Shown piece after piece: positions 33,300-44,750 of a DNA stretch of 64,000 nt (position 1 is the first letter of the stretch; each line of letters opens with the position of its first letter). Below the pieces are notes generated by a model. The model did no database searches. It saw only the letters and a list, made by a program, of their open reading frames with translations, and was not told where the DNA came from. This stretch comes from Cordilura impudica (taxonomy: Eukaryota; Arthropoda; Insecta; Diptera; Scathophagidae): the NCBI GenBank assembly GCA_963682025.1, contig OY821517.1, forward strand, positions 299,921,344 through 299,985,343. The letters are read 5' to 3'. The translations under genes and the position numbers were made by a program.

Positions 33300-34494
33300 A
33301 ATTAAAATCTCTATGTGTATTTATGCGTTATTATCTCTATTATTAATAATATAAAACAAAAAAATATTAAAATTATTTTAATATTAAAAATTATTATCTC
33401 CGAATAATAATAATAATTTTATTATTCATGAATCTTAGTTATATTCTACCTAAATACTAGTATATATAACTACAAATAATCTCAGAGGATGTTGTGATGA
33501 TGTTACACACATCTTCATTTATCTTTATTTATTTCATTTATTCATCTTTATTTGTTTATATTTTTCTGTTTATTTTTGTTTACTATATGCACATGCACAT
33601 ATTTATTTGTAATTATTTGTTTACATTTATTTATATTTTTTTGCATATCTTTTCTTTTCATTCAACACATACCACAAAGTACACTAACCTTGGTTAAAGG
33701 TTTGAATTACAAAACAATAAATTATTGTGTAATTAAATATCACTGGAATGCAGAATGACAAATTTGTGAAAATTCAAATTGTGTCAATAACCCATGACAA
33801 ATAGGAATGTCACTCAAATTTTGAGGGGAAAAATTTAAATTGATTATTGAACGTTTTCTGATTGGCTATTGAGCCCAACGTTCAAAAATCAATGAATTTG
33901 TAATATGCGAATGTAAAGGAAAGAGAAGACTATTATTTAAATTAAGTAAAAATATTAAATTATAATGATATAAAAGACCAGCATTTTAAAATAAATAAAT
34001 CAATTATAATTCTGATTTGAAAGGGTTATAATTAAAACTAAACAGAGATTTTCTCTTTTTACTGGCATATTCTGCCAAAGGGTTCAAACATTGGCATAAT
34101 CTGCCTACGTGCTATATAAAAAAGTGCATCTAGCGTGCACGCGGGAACTGCTTTGAGGAAAGCATTTGACAAAATTCCTCCTGAGATTGGTCCGGTTCTC
34201 ACCCAATCTTAGTGTCCTTTTGTACACCCCTCATACACTATATGTCGATCCTGCCAAGCTAACACTATATGGCGACCCTGCCCCCTCATGCACTATATGG
34301 CGATCCTGCCCCCATACATACACTATATTAAATTTAAATGCCACTATGTACGTAGATTGCTACAAGGCATACATTATATAACGGTCCAGCGATTTTTATA
34401 ATATTTGGTGATCCTAGCTGGCGTCCCACCTACACTATATGGCGATCCTGCCTTTTACACTATAATGTATTTAGAAACTAACTTTTTATCTTAA
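33300..34494. other. Transib copy 2 3' non-coding region
   Basis: AT-rich, with T-rich stretches around 33500-33680. It contains the scattered 20-mer repeat at 34236-34452. No protein recognised. Confidence 0.5.
34236..34452 (+). repeat. Four copies of CACTATATGGCGATCCTGCC
   Basis: Copies at 34236-34255 (one mismatch), 34263-34282 (one mismatch), 34291-34310 and 34433-34452 (both exact), unevenly spaced. Degenerate ACACTATAT words lie between them. Confidence 0.85.
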
Positions 34495-37473
34495 CAAGTA
34501 AGAGTGTTAAATTCGGCTGTGCCGAATCTTTGAAAAAAAAAAAAAAAAAAAAAAAAAAATAATACCTAAATATATGCATGCGTTTCCGGTTATATGACAT
34601 AACTTCTCGTTTAATTTAGTTTTTGCTAATTAAATAGCTCGCCCTAACCTCCATTGCAAAGGTAATGGTTGTGTAGGGTGGCTATATGTATTAAATCGTG
34701 CTAATTGGAGATGGCTGTATAGTTTCTTTTAACTGGCGAAATATTTTTTCATTGCGGCCATACAGGTCGGATGGAGTAACAAAACAATAACCAAAAAAAA
34801 GCTCTCTCAACGTTTTTATTAAAATATTGCCATATTTGGAAAACATGGAGAATAAATTTATAATAATAATAAATAATCAAATAAGGGATGCCAAACGCAA
34901 AAAACCAAATGGCGCAAACATTTTAAATAAAATAATTTGTTATCTTTATTTTCTGGAAAACTCTCATCAAATTGCGTTTATTTATGTAACAATTTTTGTG
35001 TTCGCAATTCTTAAATATCATTTGAGGTTTTCTAAAATTCATGGAATTTAAATCAATGTTTTCTGTAGTCCGATTCTGTAAATTTCAACGATCCGACAAT
35101 CGCAAAATATATCGACAGCTATTGTTGTTTGCACTAAGGACTTAGTGATTCACTTAGTGATACATACATTTTAACGACAGTCGACCAATCTATTTTTCTA
35201 TTTATTTAAATTGTAAATGAGTGGCATCTCTGTCAAAATAAGCGAAAAACACAAAGAAGAATAGAAAAAAACAAATTACTTCGTGTTTGAAGGGATGATT
35301 TTATGTTTATGTTTAATATCTTTATTTTTTTACTAATATTTCTGTGTATTTATTTGAAAATGAAATAATGAATTGAATATGCTATTTAATTTTTTATTTA
35401 TATAAAAAAGTTTTTTAATAGAAGCAAAATATTTTCACTATTTTATGATTTTTATTTATGTATGACGACATTTCAAGCTAAAAGTTTTTATCGATTGAAT
35501 AAACAACACAAAAATGGTTGTCGTTTAGATAACAACAGCAGCTAAATTAACCAATAGCGAATATCGTTTAAAAATTTTATTGATAATTTTGCTATTTTCT
35601 TTTTTAACGATCCGACTATCGTTAAAAGAAGTTTTTGAATCGCGATACTGAACGCTATTAATTTCTCCTGAATGTCAATATTTTTTTAAATGCGAAAATT
35701 TTTTAAATGTAAATGTTTTTTTTTTTTTGGAATTTCAATTTGTGTTTAACGAATAAAATTTATATATTAAAGATGCAATTGATGTCTTCTAAATTTAAAA
35801 TTTTTATTTCCGACGTTTTGATATGATTTTCTGAAATTCAATTAATATTTTCTAATTTAAAATTTGAAATTTTAATTCCAGTTTTTAGAATTGATATTTT
35901 CTTAAATTTGAATGGAAAATTTAAAAAGTGCAATTTTGTATTTATGTGAATAATAGTGCTTTAGTAATTATGAACAATTTTTAAAAATTAAATGTAATCG
36001 CAATCAGATATTTTGTAGGTAAAGCAGAATAATAATTCTATATAACTATGTAGAACTTTTTGAAAGCAAAAACTCATTGATGAACTCGGTAACTCTATTT
36101 TGTAAAGACAACTAAAAGTTAATATGGCACACTTATGTTCATATTTGCAAAAGAATAATGAAAAAACGTATGAAATAAAAGACCAGCCCGTGTATACTCC
36201 TAACATTGTTCTGTATGATATCTAATTGAAGATATTAACATTCATGTTAAAATAAAAATAACTATTGCAAAGCTAATTTGAACAAAAATTGTGGCGCCAT
36301 CTATTGTGGCATAGTCACGCTGAGCAAAATGAAGTGACACTCTGTTAGTGCAAAAGAAATGTATTTTCCCCACAACAAAATATTGCAGAATTTTATGTAA
36401 ATAAAATAATATACCAATTTATTTCTAACATGCAGTTATTATGGATATACATATATAGAATATATGTATGTTATTTGTATTATTTAATATGTTTATGTAA
36501 ATATTTCACACAAAAAATTCAACATCAAACGTTATTTTTGTGTTTTTCTCTTTAAATAAATTTATACATAAATTTTTTTTTTTGCTAAATTTACATTGTT
36601 TTTTTTTTTATTAACAACTAGGTAATTTAACATTATTTGCTTTAGATGTTGGTGAATTTTTACTCCCTTTATATTAACTCGTAGTATCTGCTTGTCGAAA
36701 AAATTTTGGATCGATTATAACCCCTTTTCCGTTACCCATTCGATCTGAAATTTTGCAGGCAGGCTCGTGGTAATAACAGAAATGATCTAACAAATTTTTT
36801 TAGTGATGCCAAAACAATGGAAACTTTTAAATTTTTCTACCAGAGTTAATAAAAAAAAATGTACAAAGGGTTAGTTTTTATTATATTATTACCACATCGA
36901 CCAGAAAAACAACAAGTCCAGCTATGACAACAACACAACATTTAGAATAACAACAAGAACAATATAGAAACATCATATTTTTCATTTTTTTTTTACTTTT
37001 TCAGAGATTTCCCTGGACCTGTTCCACCGATTTTAATGATTTTTGAAACAGGAATCTTCCCATGAATTTGGTGAATCATTCTCACTAAAAATGATCACTG
37101 TAGCTGCACTATTGAGGGCGTGATCGTGACAAGAACAACATAGAAAATTATATTTTTTCAAGACTTTTTTTAGTTCTTCATTCAAATCACGGGCCCTAAT
37201 CGACCGATATGGACGATTTTAAATAGCAAACTTTTCAAGATGTTAGTGAATCATCTTTTATGTCAACGAGCACCCTAGCTGCCCGATTGATGCCGTCATC
37301 GTGATTTCCACAGACGGACAGACGGACAGACGGACATCGCTATATCAACTCCGGCTGTTGTAAGGATCACAAATATATATATTTTATGGGGTCCAAAATT
37401 TTTTTTCTAATTATTACAAACGGAATGACAAACATATACATACCCTCTGCACACTGGAGTGGAGGGTATATAA
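34495..37473 (+). mobile_element. DINE-1-like family B element (copy 2), Helitron-free
   Basis: Same termini as copy 1: CAAGTAAGAGTGTTAAATTC with its stem at the 5' end and CTGGAGTGGAGGGTATA at the 3' end. An A-run of about 26 replaces part of the 5' region. Collinear with 18225-23982 but without the Helitron, so it gives the empty site at 34920/34921. It has an extra ACGGACAG unit in the microsatellite (about 37312-37335). No coding. Confidence 0.88.
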
Positions 37474-37668
37474 ATGCATTTCTTCTTGACAGTGAGAACT
37501 GTTTATTTTTTGCCTAATTTATTAAAAAAAAATCTTAATAAAAAAAAATTGATTTTTTATAATCACTTATATATTTGAACTCATTTGTTATGTAATTCAT
37601 AAGTAAGAAGTGAACCCAACGCGATTTATTAATTTTGTCCAGTTAGATTTGCGATCTACCACACTGTG
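37474..37668 (+). other. Transib copy 2, right terminal region
   Basis: Resumes after the nested element and ends with the inverted repeat GCGATCTACCACACTGTG. Confidence 0.8.
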
Positions 37669-38159
37669 CATTGTTTAAAGTTTGGAAATAGTTAATAATC
37701 CGAGGGAGCTAAATCTGGTCAATATGGTGCATGGTGAAGCAATTATTTAATTCATGGATTTTGGCCATCGCAATAGTGGATGTGTGAGCTGGTGCATCGT
37801 CTTTATAAAAGAACACTTTCTTTTTCACCAAATGCGGATTTTTTCCTTAATTTCATCTCGTAAACACTACGTTAGCATAATTGTCGTCATTGATTATTTT
37901 TTGGTTTTGATGATCATCAATAAAAATTATTTTACACGCTTTCCAAAAAATAAACCACAAAACCTTGCCAGCAGATGGAACTGTATTCGCCTTGTTTGGA
38001 CACGATTCTTCCATTTCAGTCCACTGTTTTGACTGCTCCTTTGTCCCAGGTGTGAAGTGGTGGACCCATGTATCATCCTTGGTTGCAAATCCACGGAAAA
38101 CCTCTGCTTTATAACGGTGAAACATCGCCAAACACTCATATTGAAACATATTCACGACG
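37669..38159 (-). pseudogene. mariner transposase, catalytic segment
   Basis: Readable mariner blocks: QYECLAMFHRYKAEV, KDDTWVHHFTPGTKEQSKQW (first Asp; usual DETW), KTVPSAGKV-like, IIFIDD, then DDAPAHTSTIAMAKIHEL (second Asp) and LHHAPY-stop-PDLAPSDY-stop-LFPNFKQ (third Asp; DD34D type). Two stops fall in the last block. The segment ends at CATTG (37669-37673), where the other Transib sits. Confidence 0.85.
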
Positions 38160-38199
38160 CACTGTGGCTCAAATTTTGATTTCATTGGCCAAAAGTCAA
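38160..38199 (+). repeat. Transib copy 1 left terminal inverted repeat
   Basis: CACTGTGGCT at the tip, TTCATTGGCC at about 38181-38190. It pairs with the right end at about 41950-41990 with mismatches, including T/A at position 4. Confidence 0.9.
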
Positions 38200-39233
38200 A
38201 TTTTTTTTTGTCATCGATTTTTAAAATTTTTACTCCTTTTTGTAGCTTATATATCCAGATTAAGGTAGCCAAAAAATTAGGTTAAACTATTGATAATTGT
38301 GGGCGTGGCATGCTGTCAAACTCAACTGTTTTTTTTTAATTCAGCAAAAGGTGTTTTTTTTTTGTTTTTTATCAAAAATAAATGGTTACTACTCGCAAGC
38401 TATCATCGATATTGGCCTGCGGTCTTTTTTATAATGTTAGTAGGATTATAGTCTTTAGTTTTTGTAAGTAGTCACAGTTCTAACGTTTGATATTAGGGGC
38501 GTTATGAAATATTTATGAAACCACTATATTTTTCTCAAATTTAAACTTTAGTGGAATAGAACTTCTAAAGGAAGTAAGGGAACAAGAAACGTATATCACC
38601 CGGAGAAAGGCGAATGTATCCGGTTTAACCCTATATATACTTTTGCACCCCCCACGAGCCCCCGGTAGAACACTTTTTTCATTTTAATGAAATTACTCTA
38701 AAAAAATTACTCTAAAAAAAATTTTGTTTTTTTACTTTAGACTACGTAAAAGTAAAATAATTAAATAAAATACCTGCGAAAGGGTTTATTGGCTTTGTTT
38801 TGATCAGCAAAAAAATAAGTCATAAAATGATCACAATAGGTTCTACAGTAAACAAATGATCTCTTTCTTAATTTACCTGTTGTCAAATTTAAGGGTCAAC
38901 CAAAGTCATAAACAATTTTATAAGTTTGTCAATAATCGCGGCACTAAACCACTAAAGATAAAAAACCACCCCATATTGGCGAGAAACTAATTAGTTTTAC
39001 CTGATATTGAAGTCTGGATAACAAGTGCAGTTTTGTTCAATTTAAGTACTACCTGCTATGAAATTAAAGATCAATGTGTGAATAACATGTACCTAAAAAT
39101 GTATAAAATGACGGATTCTATAAGGGATTACTCAATAATAAGTTAATACTTCAAGTGTACGGACGTATATTCGCAAGTGATAAAAAGTGATAAAAAAGTG
39201 ATAACAGACGCAAATAAAAATATTGAGAAAAAT

Positions 39234-41255
39234 ATGGAGAACTTTAGTTATAAAGAACTGGCCGAAGAGTATTTTCGAAACAAAAACCAGGAAGATGTTC
39301 TTAGTTACGTTAAAATAAAATTAAACTTAAATTCGTCTAGTACCGAAATACAAGAGCAATTATCTAATTTCGTCAAAGTACTAAAAAAACGATTGAAAGA
39401 AGTTAACTACTGTAAACAAAAGTTTTATAATAAAAGTGCAAACTGGTTAGAAGGCCAACTTAATGTTGGTGGAGAAACAGCAAAGCTAGATAAGGCTGGA
39501 AGACCACGCAAATCATTGGACAACTGCAGCGATAGATCTAAGAGGCGGAAACTTAAAAATTTTAACGAGGAAATTGGTTCTACAAATATAAAAGAATCTT
39601 TTCTACATCAATTACGAGCACAAAACCAATTAACAAAAGTGGATATCATTGAAAAAACTTGTAATGCTAGTCCAGTGAGAACAAAGCGAATTCTTAAAAG
39701 TATACCAACTCCGAGCGATGCAAAACAGTTCACAAATGAGGAGGCATTAGCATTATTTCTGGATTTGAAATTAACAAAACACCAATATATTCAGCTCAGA
39801 TTGCGTGCGATTGAAAAAGGCTCAAATATGTATCCAGCATATCATCACATAACAGCTGCTAAAATAGACTGTTTGCCATCAAAGGACACTATTACAATCA
39901 CACCAATTTCGGCAGAAGTACAACTACAATCTTTACTTGATCACACAGCCAAACGCTTGCTACAATCAATAACAGGAACTGAGTTAAAGAAATATGGAAA
40001 CACAAAGTTAATTCTATTTTGTAAATGGGGATGTGATGGTTCTTCGGGACAAAAACAATACAAACAAGTTGTATGTGAAAATATTTCGGACTCAGATATG
40101 TTCATGGTATCATTTGTACCATTGCGATTGAAAAAGATTTTGGAAGATTCGGAGCCTTCGAGTAGTACAACGCAAACAATGGATATTTGGAAAAATGAGA
40201 CACCATCTTCTACGAAATACTGCAGGCCAATCAAATTTGAATTCAAAAAAGAAAGTCATGATGCCATTAACAAAGAAGTTAGTGATATCAAGGCCCAAAT
40301 AGCAACACTACAGCCATTACAATTACAGTTAGATGGGCAGCAAATTGAAGTAAGCTACCAATTAGTGCTGACAATGAGAGATGGAAAAGTAGGTCAGGCT
40401 TTGACTAACACGAAGGTTGCATCCAGCTGCATTATATGCCAAGCAACATCAAGCCAATTAAACCAAGTCCCGACAAAATCATTCGATAATACCGATGCCT
40501 TCGAATTTGGATTATCACCACTACATGCAAGAATACGACTTATGGAACACATACTAAAAATCAGTTATGATTTGGATTTCGGGCCTTCAGGATCAATAAG
40601 AAACAACGAAACCAACAAAGAGTTAAGAAGTTCAAAAAAGAAACATGTTCAAGATGAATATCGCAAATTTGGATTGATTATAGATCAGCCAAAACAAGGG
40701 TCAGGCAATACAAATGATGGCAATACCGCAAGAAGATTCTTTTCAGATCCAGAAACAGCATCTGAAATAACAGGAGTGGATTTAAACCTTATTTTCAGAT
40801 TTAAAATAATCCTAGAAGTACTTGCGTGCAATGAAGAAATTGACTCTAGAAAATTTGGAGATTATGCTAAGGAAACTGCAAAAATATATACAACCAACTA
40901 CCCATGGAGAAATATGTCTGCAACAGTCCACAAAATCCTTTATCATGGAGAAGATGTCATTAAATATCATTTGGTGCCACTTGGAGATCTATCAGAGGAG
41001 GCTCAGGAAAAAAGGAACAAGGATTACAGATTTTATAGACAGCACAATACTAGAAAAATGTCACGAAATTCCACAAATGAAGATCTATTTAATATATTAT
41101 TGGCAACGTCAGATCCGTTCATCTCCAGTATTCGAAATCAATGGAAAGTGGAACATCGGGATTTAGATGAAGAAGCCAAAAAACTACTAAAGAACAGACA
41201 TAGCACAGAACAAAATATGGAATATTTGCAATCAATATTTGAGTCTAATGAATAA
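39234..41255 (+). CDS. Transib transposase, intact (RAG1-related)
   Basis: An uninterrupted 673-codon frame. I chose ATG 39234 because the decayed sister at 15767 starts at the matching position; an in-frame GTG at 39177 would add 19 residues. Family role: cut-and-paste transposase, the lineage from which RAG1 is thought to derive. Visible parts: a helical N-terminus, an AT-hook-like GRPRK (89-93) and basic SDRSKRRK (99-106), KWGCDGSSGQKQYKQ with Asp268, LTMRDGKVGQ with Asp383, zinc Cys399 and Cys402 (SSCIICQ), PLHARIRLMEHIL, GNTNDGNTARRFF (about 491-503), His566 and His571 (HKILYH), and LSEEAQEKRNKDYR with Glu592. The DDE trio and the C-x2-C / H-x4-H ligands match the RAG1 arrangement (D600, D708, E962; C727, C730, H937, H942). 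No stop or frameshift is seen, unlike the three sisters. Confidence 0.94.
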   Translation: MENFSYKELAEEYFRNKNQEDVLSYVKIKLNLNSSSTEIQEQLSNFVKVLKKRLKEVNYCKQKFYNKSANWLEGQLNVGGETAKLDKAGRPRKSLDNCSDRSKRRKLKNFNEEIGSTNIKESFLHQLRAQNQLTKVDIIEKTCNASPVRTKRILKSIPTPSDAKQFTNEEALALFLDLKLTKHQYIQLRLRAIEKGSNMYPAYHHITAAKIDCLPSKDTITITPISAEVQLQSLLDHTAKRLLQSITGTELKKYGNTKLILFCKWGCDGSSGQKQYKQVVCENISDSDMFMVSFVPLRLKKILEDSEPSSSTTQTMDIWKNETPSSTKYCRPIKFEFKKESHDAINKEVSDIKAQIATLQPLQLQLDGQQIEVSYQLVLTMRDGKVGQALTNTKVASSCIICQATSSQLNQVPTKSFDNTDAFEFGLSPLHARIRLMEHILKISYDLDFGPSGSIRNNETNKELRSSKKKHVQDEYRKFGLIIDQPKQGSGNTNDGNTARRFFSDPETASEITGVDLNLIFRFKIILEVLACNEEIDSRKFGDYAKETAKIYTTNYPWRNMSATVHKILYHGEDVIKYHLVPLGDLSEEAQEKRNKDYRFYRQHNTRKMSRNSTNEDLFNILLATSDPFISSIRNQWKVEHRDLDEEAKKLLKNRHSTEQNMEYLQSIFESNE

Positions 41256-41317
41256 TAATTATAATTGCCTTTCATTGTTATTTAAGTACGAAAAACATAG
41301 TATTAGTAAAAAATAAT

Positions 41318-41323
41318 AATAAA
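41318..41323 (+). promoter_or_regulatory. Poly(A) signal AATAAA after the Transib gene
   Basis: AATAAA lies 63 bases past the stop codon, inside the transposon and on the coding strand. Confidence 0.5.
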
Positions 41324-41950
41324 CAGAACCTACCATTGTTACAAATGCTATTTAAATCTATTGCAGTTTTTATTCTTAAAAGGTTTCCCACATATGAATG
41401 CAATGTTTTAATAGATAAGAAAGATTCAAAAAATAAGAACCCATATTTTCATATCAAAATTAAAAAAAAAATTAGAATCATTGCGCTAATGTTTAGCAGA
41501 TTTATTTAGCTAGTGTAACAAATTAGGCAGCAAACACTAATAAATTTTTCTGTAGTAATAATAATATTCCTTGAGTGTCAGCAAATTGCAAATTTGATAG
41601 CAAACATTTTTAATTTTTTAGTAATACTAGTTAAATTTCTAGTGAATTTTACTATTTTGTTGCGTGTAAAAATTTTTTTGAGTGTAAGCATTAAAAAAAT
41701 TTCATTATTACAAAAAATGTTTATAATAATTATTTAACTCCAAATATGACACTTTCTAATAAATAAAAATAAATAAAAAAAAACATATATCACGCTAAAA
41801 GTTAAAAAAAATCAAAAGTTAAACTTTGACCTAGAATTCCTTAAAAAGTACTCAATCAATTTAAATGAAATTCACACTGAGTCAAGATCAACTATCTATC
41901 TATCTATTAAAAAAAACAGTACTAAAATATTTTGATCGGTTCAAAAGTTA

Positions 41951-41990
41951 CAGAATTTTGGCCAATGAAAAATGATTTTCAGCCACTGTG
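41951..41990 (-). repeat. Transib copy 1 right terminal inverted repeat
   Basis: It ends AGCCACTGTG at 41990 followed by CGACG. In reverse complement it starts CACAGTGGCT, the canonical RSS-heptamer spelling. Confidence 0.9.
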
Positions 41991-42362
41991 CGACGCTGTT
42001 TTTGTCATATTGTGAGCAAATGCGGCACCCTTCTCATCAGCTTTCTCATCTCTAAATTTTCGGTCAATATGCAAAGTGCAGCAATTTTTTAAATGCCCAT
42101 CTTTTCAGTTAGCTCACATACCTTCCGCCACGATCATCCAATACTGTTTTGTGGATTCTCTCAAACGTTTCTGGCGTGGCCACGTAAATTTGTCGACCCA
42201 TACGGTGTTCGACTTGGCAAACTTTGCCACCCAATATTTTATATTCGTAAAAGAAAGAGCAGACTCATCCAGAGTAGAAACTGGCTCGGCTTTAGTAGTG
42301 GTTGTACTGAGACCTTTCAAATGAACGTATTGAATTACGTAAGGGTGACAAATATTTTCCAT
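41991..42362 (-). pseudogene. mariner transposase, N-terminal segment
   Basis: The minus strand from ATG at 42362 gives VIQYVHLKGLSTTTT, ESALSFTNIKYWVAKFAKSN and further residues matching the helix-turn-helix region of mariner transposases. A stop falls near 42114. The segment is cut at the CGACG target site (41991-41995); across the Transib, the reading continues in the middle segment with VNMFQYECLAMFHR. Confidence 0.8.
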
Positions 42363-42467
42363 GTTTACAAAACAAGGTGGCGCCTTGAAACTTTAAACAT
42401 ATGGTTTGTGGGCTTGCTAATGCTGCCGTCTATATGTCAGGTCAGGTTGTTCTTTTTTTGAAAAGTG

Positions 42468-43926
42468 TAACTTTTTGTTAAAGAGTTGATTGTATTGAAA
42501 AATGAGTATACCTTTATGTGACGAATTTGAGGTGTTTTGAGAGTGTAACCAATTTCAAAGAAATAGAAGACTTAATATTTTTTTTAAAACAGCTACAAAA
42601 CAAATGGAAGCAACTAAACATCACCAGAAAATATAGAATTATTTATTAAGTTATGTCCTAAACTATATGCTGCTTATATTAGCAACCCTTGAGAAAAACC
42701 CACTTGCAGACTTAAATCATTATTGGATTAAATTTTTACACGTAATTGTTTAGGTAATAAAATTTATTTAAACATTCTGAAAACTCATAAAATGTGTGAG
42801 TTACATGCAAAATAATATTTACATACAAAAATCTTGTTTTGTGTTCTATTTTAATGTTTTCCATTGTAAAAACCTTGCTGGAAATAGCAAATGTTGATAT
42901 TACCAGCATTTAAGAATTCGAATGTTCTGCATTTAAAGCAGAACGAAAGTAATAACTCCAGTATTTAATTTGTATGTGTATTGTTTTCTTAATACGAGGC
43001 TTTAAAACCATATGTAATTCAATAGAAACGGCTGTATTGTTTCGTTTTATCAAAATAGACTCCATGTGTTAAATACACTTTGGAATGTCCATAGTATTTA
43101 GGGAAGCAAGACCTGCCCCGAAATACTCATGCCATAAATATTTGTACTATCAATATTTCCACTTGTCGTGTTATGAAAGTATTAAGTATTTTTAATTATG
43201 ACACCCCACTGATATTTACATATAAGCGTTTGATATTTATTTTGTATTTATTTTATTGAAATATTTATTAAATTTTTATCTTACGTTATTGTATAGAATT
43301 GTTTTCCTTAACATTTAATTAATTTTTAGTATTTTTTTTTATTAAATAATACGAGCATTTTCGTAATTATTATCGTTTATTTTTATTACTTTTTGTTTAG
43401 CAAAGCATTAACCTTCGCAATAATGTACATTTTGTAGTATCCCATTGTTTTATTAAGAGAAATAAAAAACTAATAATTTAAACTCAGGAATTCATAAGTA
43501 ATAAAGTTAAGTTCGGCAATGACTGACATTTATATGATACCCTACAGAATGATAGAAAAAACGTTATTAAGTGCCGCAGTAATATTTTAATCTATATTCG
43601 ACCAGCCATCAACCCCCTTTGATTTTATAACAAAATTCGTCAAAAAACTGCATCAGAAACTGATCCTGTTTCGTTCCTATATTTCTTCTAAAGGGAATTC
43701 CTACTCACTGTTAAGCATTCTACACACCTGGGCGGAATTGGAGAGGGTTTGATAGCACTAAAAAGAGAAAAAAAATCGCTAAGGAAATATTCGAGATATG
43801 GCGTTTTGAGTGATTTTTCACGAAGACTCACTATATTTTTGTTGGCGATTTTTTTCTTCGCTATTATTTTTATAACTTGCTCTTTTTTCCGACAACAAAA
43901 AAATTTGGTCGTGAAAAAAATAAAAA
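42468..43926. other. Unassigned AT-rich DNA
   Basis: About 1.46 kb with no recognisable coding, termini or RNA genes. Confidence 0.5.
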
Positions 43927-44724
43927 CAAGAAAGAAAATTATAGTCGCTCTAGACCGACTATACGATACCCTATACCATGCGTTTAGAGACCCTATCTCT
44001 TAGGCCCAACTAATTGGATACAGAAAATAAGCATAAACCAATTTTGAGTGGCATTTTTTTTAATTTTTTTGGCTGCAGATAAGAAAAAGTTCATATCGGA
44101 TGCTATGTCTATATGGGGACTAGGTCCAAAAATGGACCGATCCTGACCATGGTTGGTAAAGTCTCTTGTATTTTGCGAAAATATATACAAACAAAATTTG
44201 AGAAAAAGCTGTGCAATATTTTTGGTTTTTGATAGATTTAAGTGAAGATCGGGAAGCAGCTCTATATGGGGCCTATGACTAAGGGTTGCCCCATAAGGAT
44301 CGCTTTTGGACTATTCATTAATGGATGTAATAAACACATACAAACCCAATTTGACTAAGATCTATACGACAATTTGAATCTTATGTCAATTTATGTCAAT
44401 TTTATAGGGGCCATTTGTATGGGGGCTAGGTCTGAACATGGACCGATTCTCACCAATTTCAGTAGCGTTCATCCCATGGCCGGTAAAAGCTTATGTACCA
44501 AATTTCATCAAAATATATTCATATTTGCGACCTGCAGTTTGGTTACAAGGTTGACATGGACACACAGACGGACGGACGGACGGACATTATTAAATCAATT
44601 CAAAAAGTGATTCCGATTCGATCGGTATAATTAAAGATGGGTATAGGTTAAATATTTTTGGTTGTTACAAACAGCAGCACAAAGTCATTATACCCAAACC
44701 ACATAGTGGTATAGCGTATAAAAA
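43927..44724 (+). mobile_element. DINE-1-like family A, near-complete copy
   Basis: The 5' CAAGAAAGAAAATTATAG carries one change in the palindrome (TAGTCGCTCTAGACCGACTA). It has the full interior and GACGGACGGACGGAC tract, and its 3' end is GTGGTATAGCGTATAAAAA. Forms an inverted pair with the next copy. Confidence 0.87.
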
Positions 44725-44750
44725 TCATTCGAGTGGTTCTGTATTTTGTT

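Larger units (their letters stand above)
30885..37668 (+). mobile_element. Transib transposon (copy 2), decayed, with nested DINE-like element
   Basis: Left end CACACTGTGGTAAATCACAA and right end (reverse complement) CACAGTGTGGTAGATCGCAA are terminal inverted repeats, flanked on both sides by CATTG (30880-30884 and 37669-37673), a perfect 5-bp duplication inside the mariner. Without the DINE-like element at 34495-37473 the Transib is about 3.8 kb. Its termini and protein differ enough from copies 1 and 3 to be a separate subfamily. Confidence 0.93.
38160..41990 (+). mobile_element. Transib transposon (copy 1), structurally intact
   Basis: 3,831 bp. Left end CACTGTGGCTCAAATTTTGA; right end (reverse complement) CACAGTGGCTGAAAATCATT. 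Both ends share an inner TTCATTGGCCAAAA. The 5-bp duplication CGACG is exact (38155-38159 and 41991-41995). The heptamer-like CAC(T/A)GTG matches the RAG recombination-signal heptamer and known Transib ends. It contains one intact transposase gene on the same strand (39234-41255). It lies in an old mariner that supplies an independent check of both boundaries. Confidence 0.95.
30673..42467 (-). mobile_element. mariner element split in three by two Transib insertions
   Basis: Both ends share the inverted repeat core AGAACAACCTGACCTGACA: at the left just inside CGAGGGTTGTTCC next to TA (30671), and at the right just inside 42467 next to TA (42468). Removing the Transibs at 30885-37668 and 38160-41990, with one copy of each target duplication, gives about 1.17 kb, near mariner size, with the transposase pieces in correct order on the minus strand: N-terminal (42362-41996), middle (38154-37674), C-terminal (30884-30740). 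Confidence 0.88.

Noticed and set aside
39177..39233. Extending the Transib protein upstream to 39177
   Set aside because: That codon is GTG; the first ATG (39234) matches the start position in the sister copy.
41241..42467. Long terminal repeats of an LTR retrotransposon
   Set aside because: No paired LTRs, primer-binding site, gag or integrase motifs found here or elsewhere in the window.
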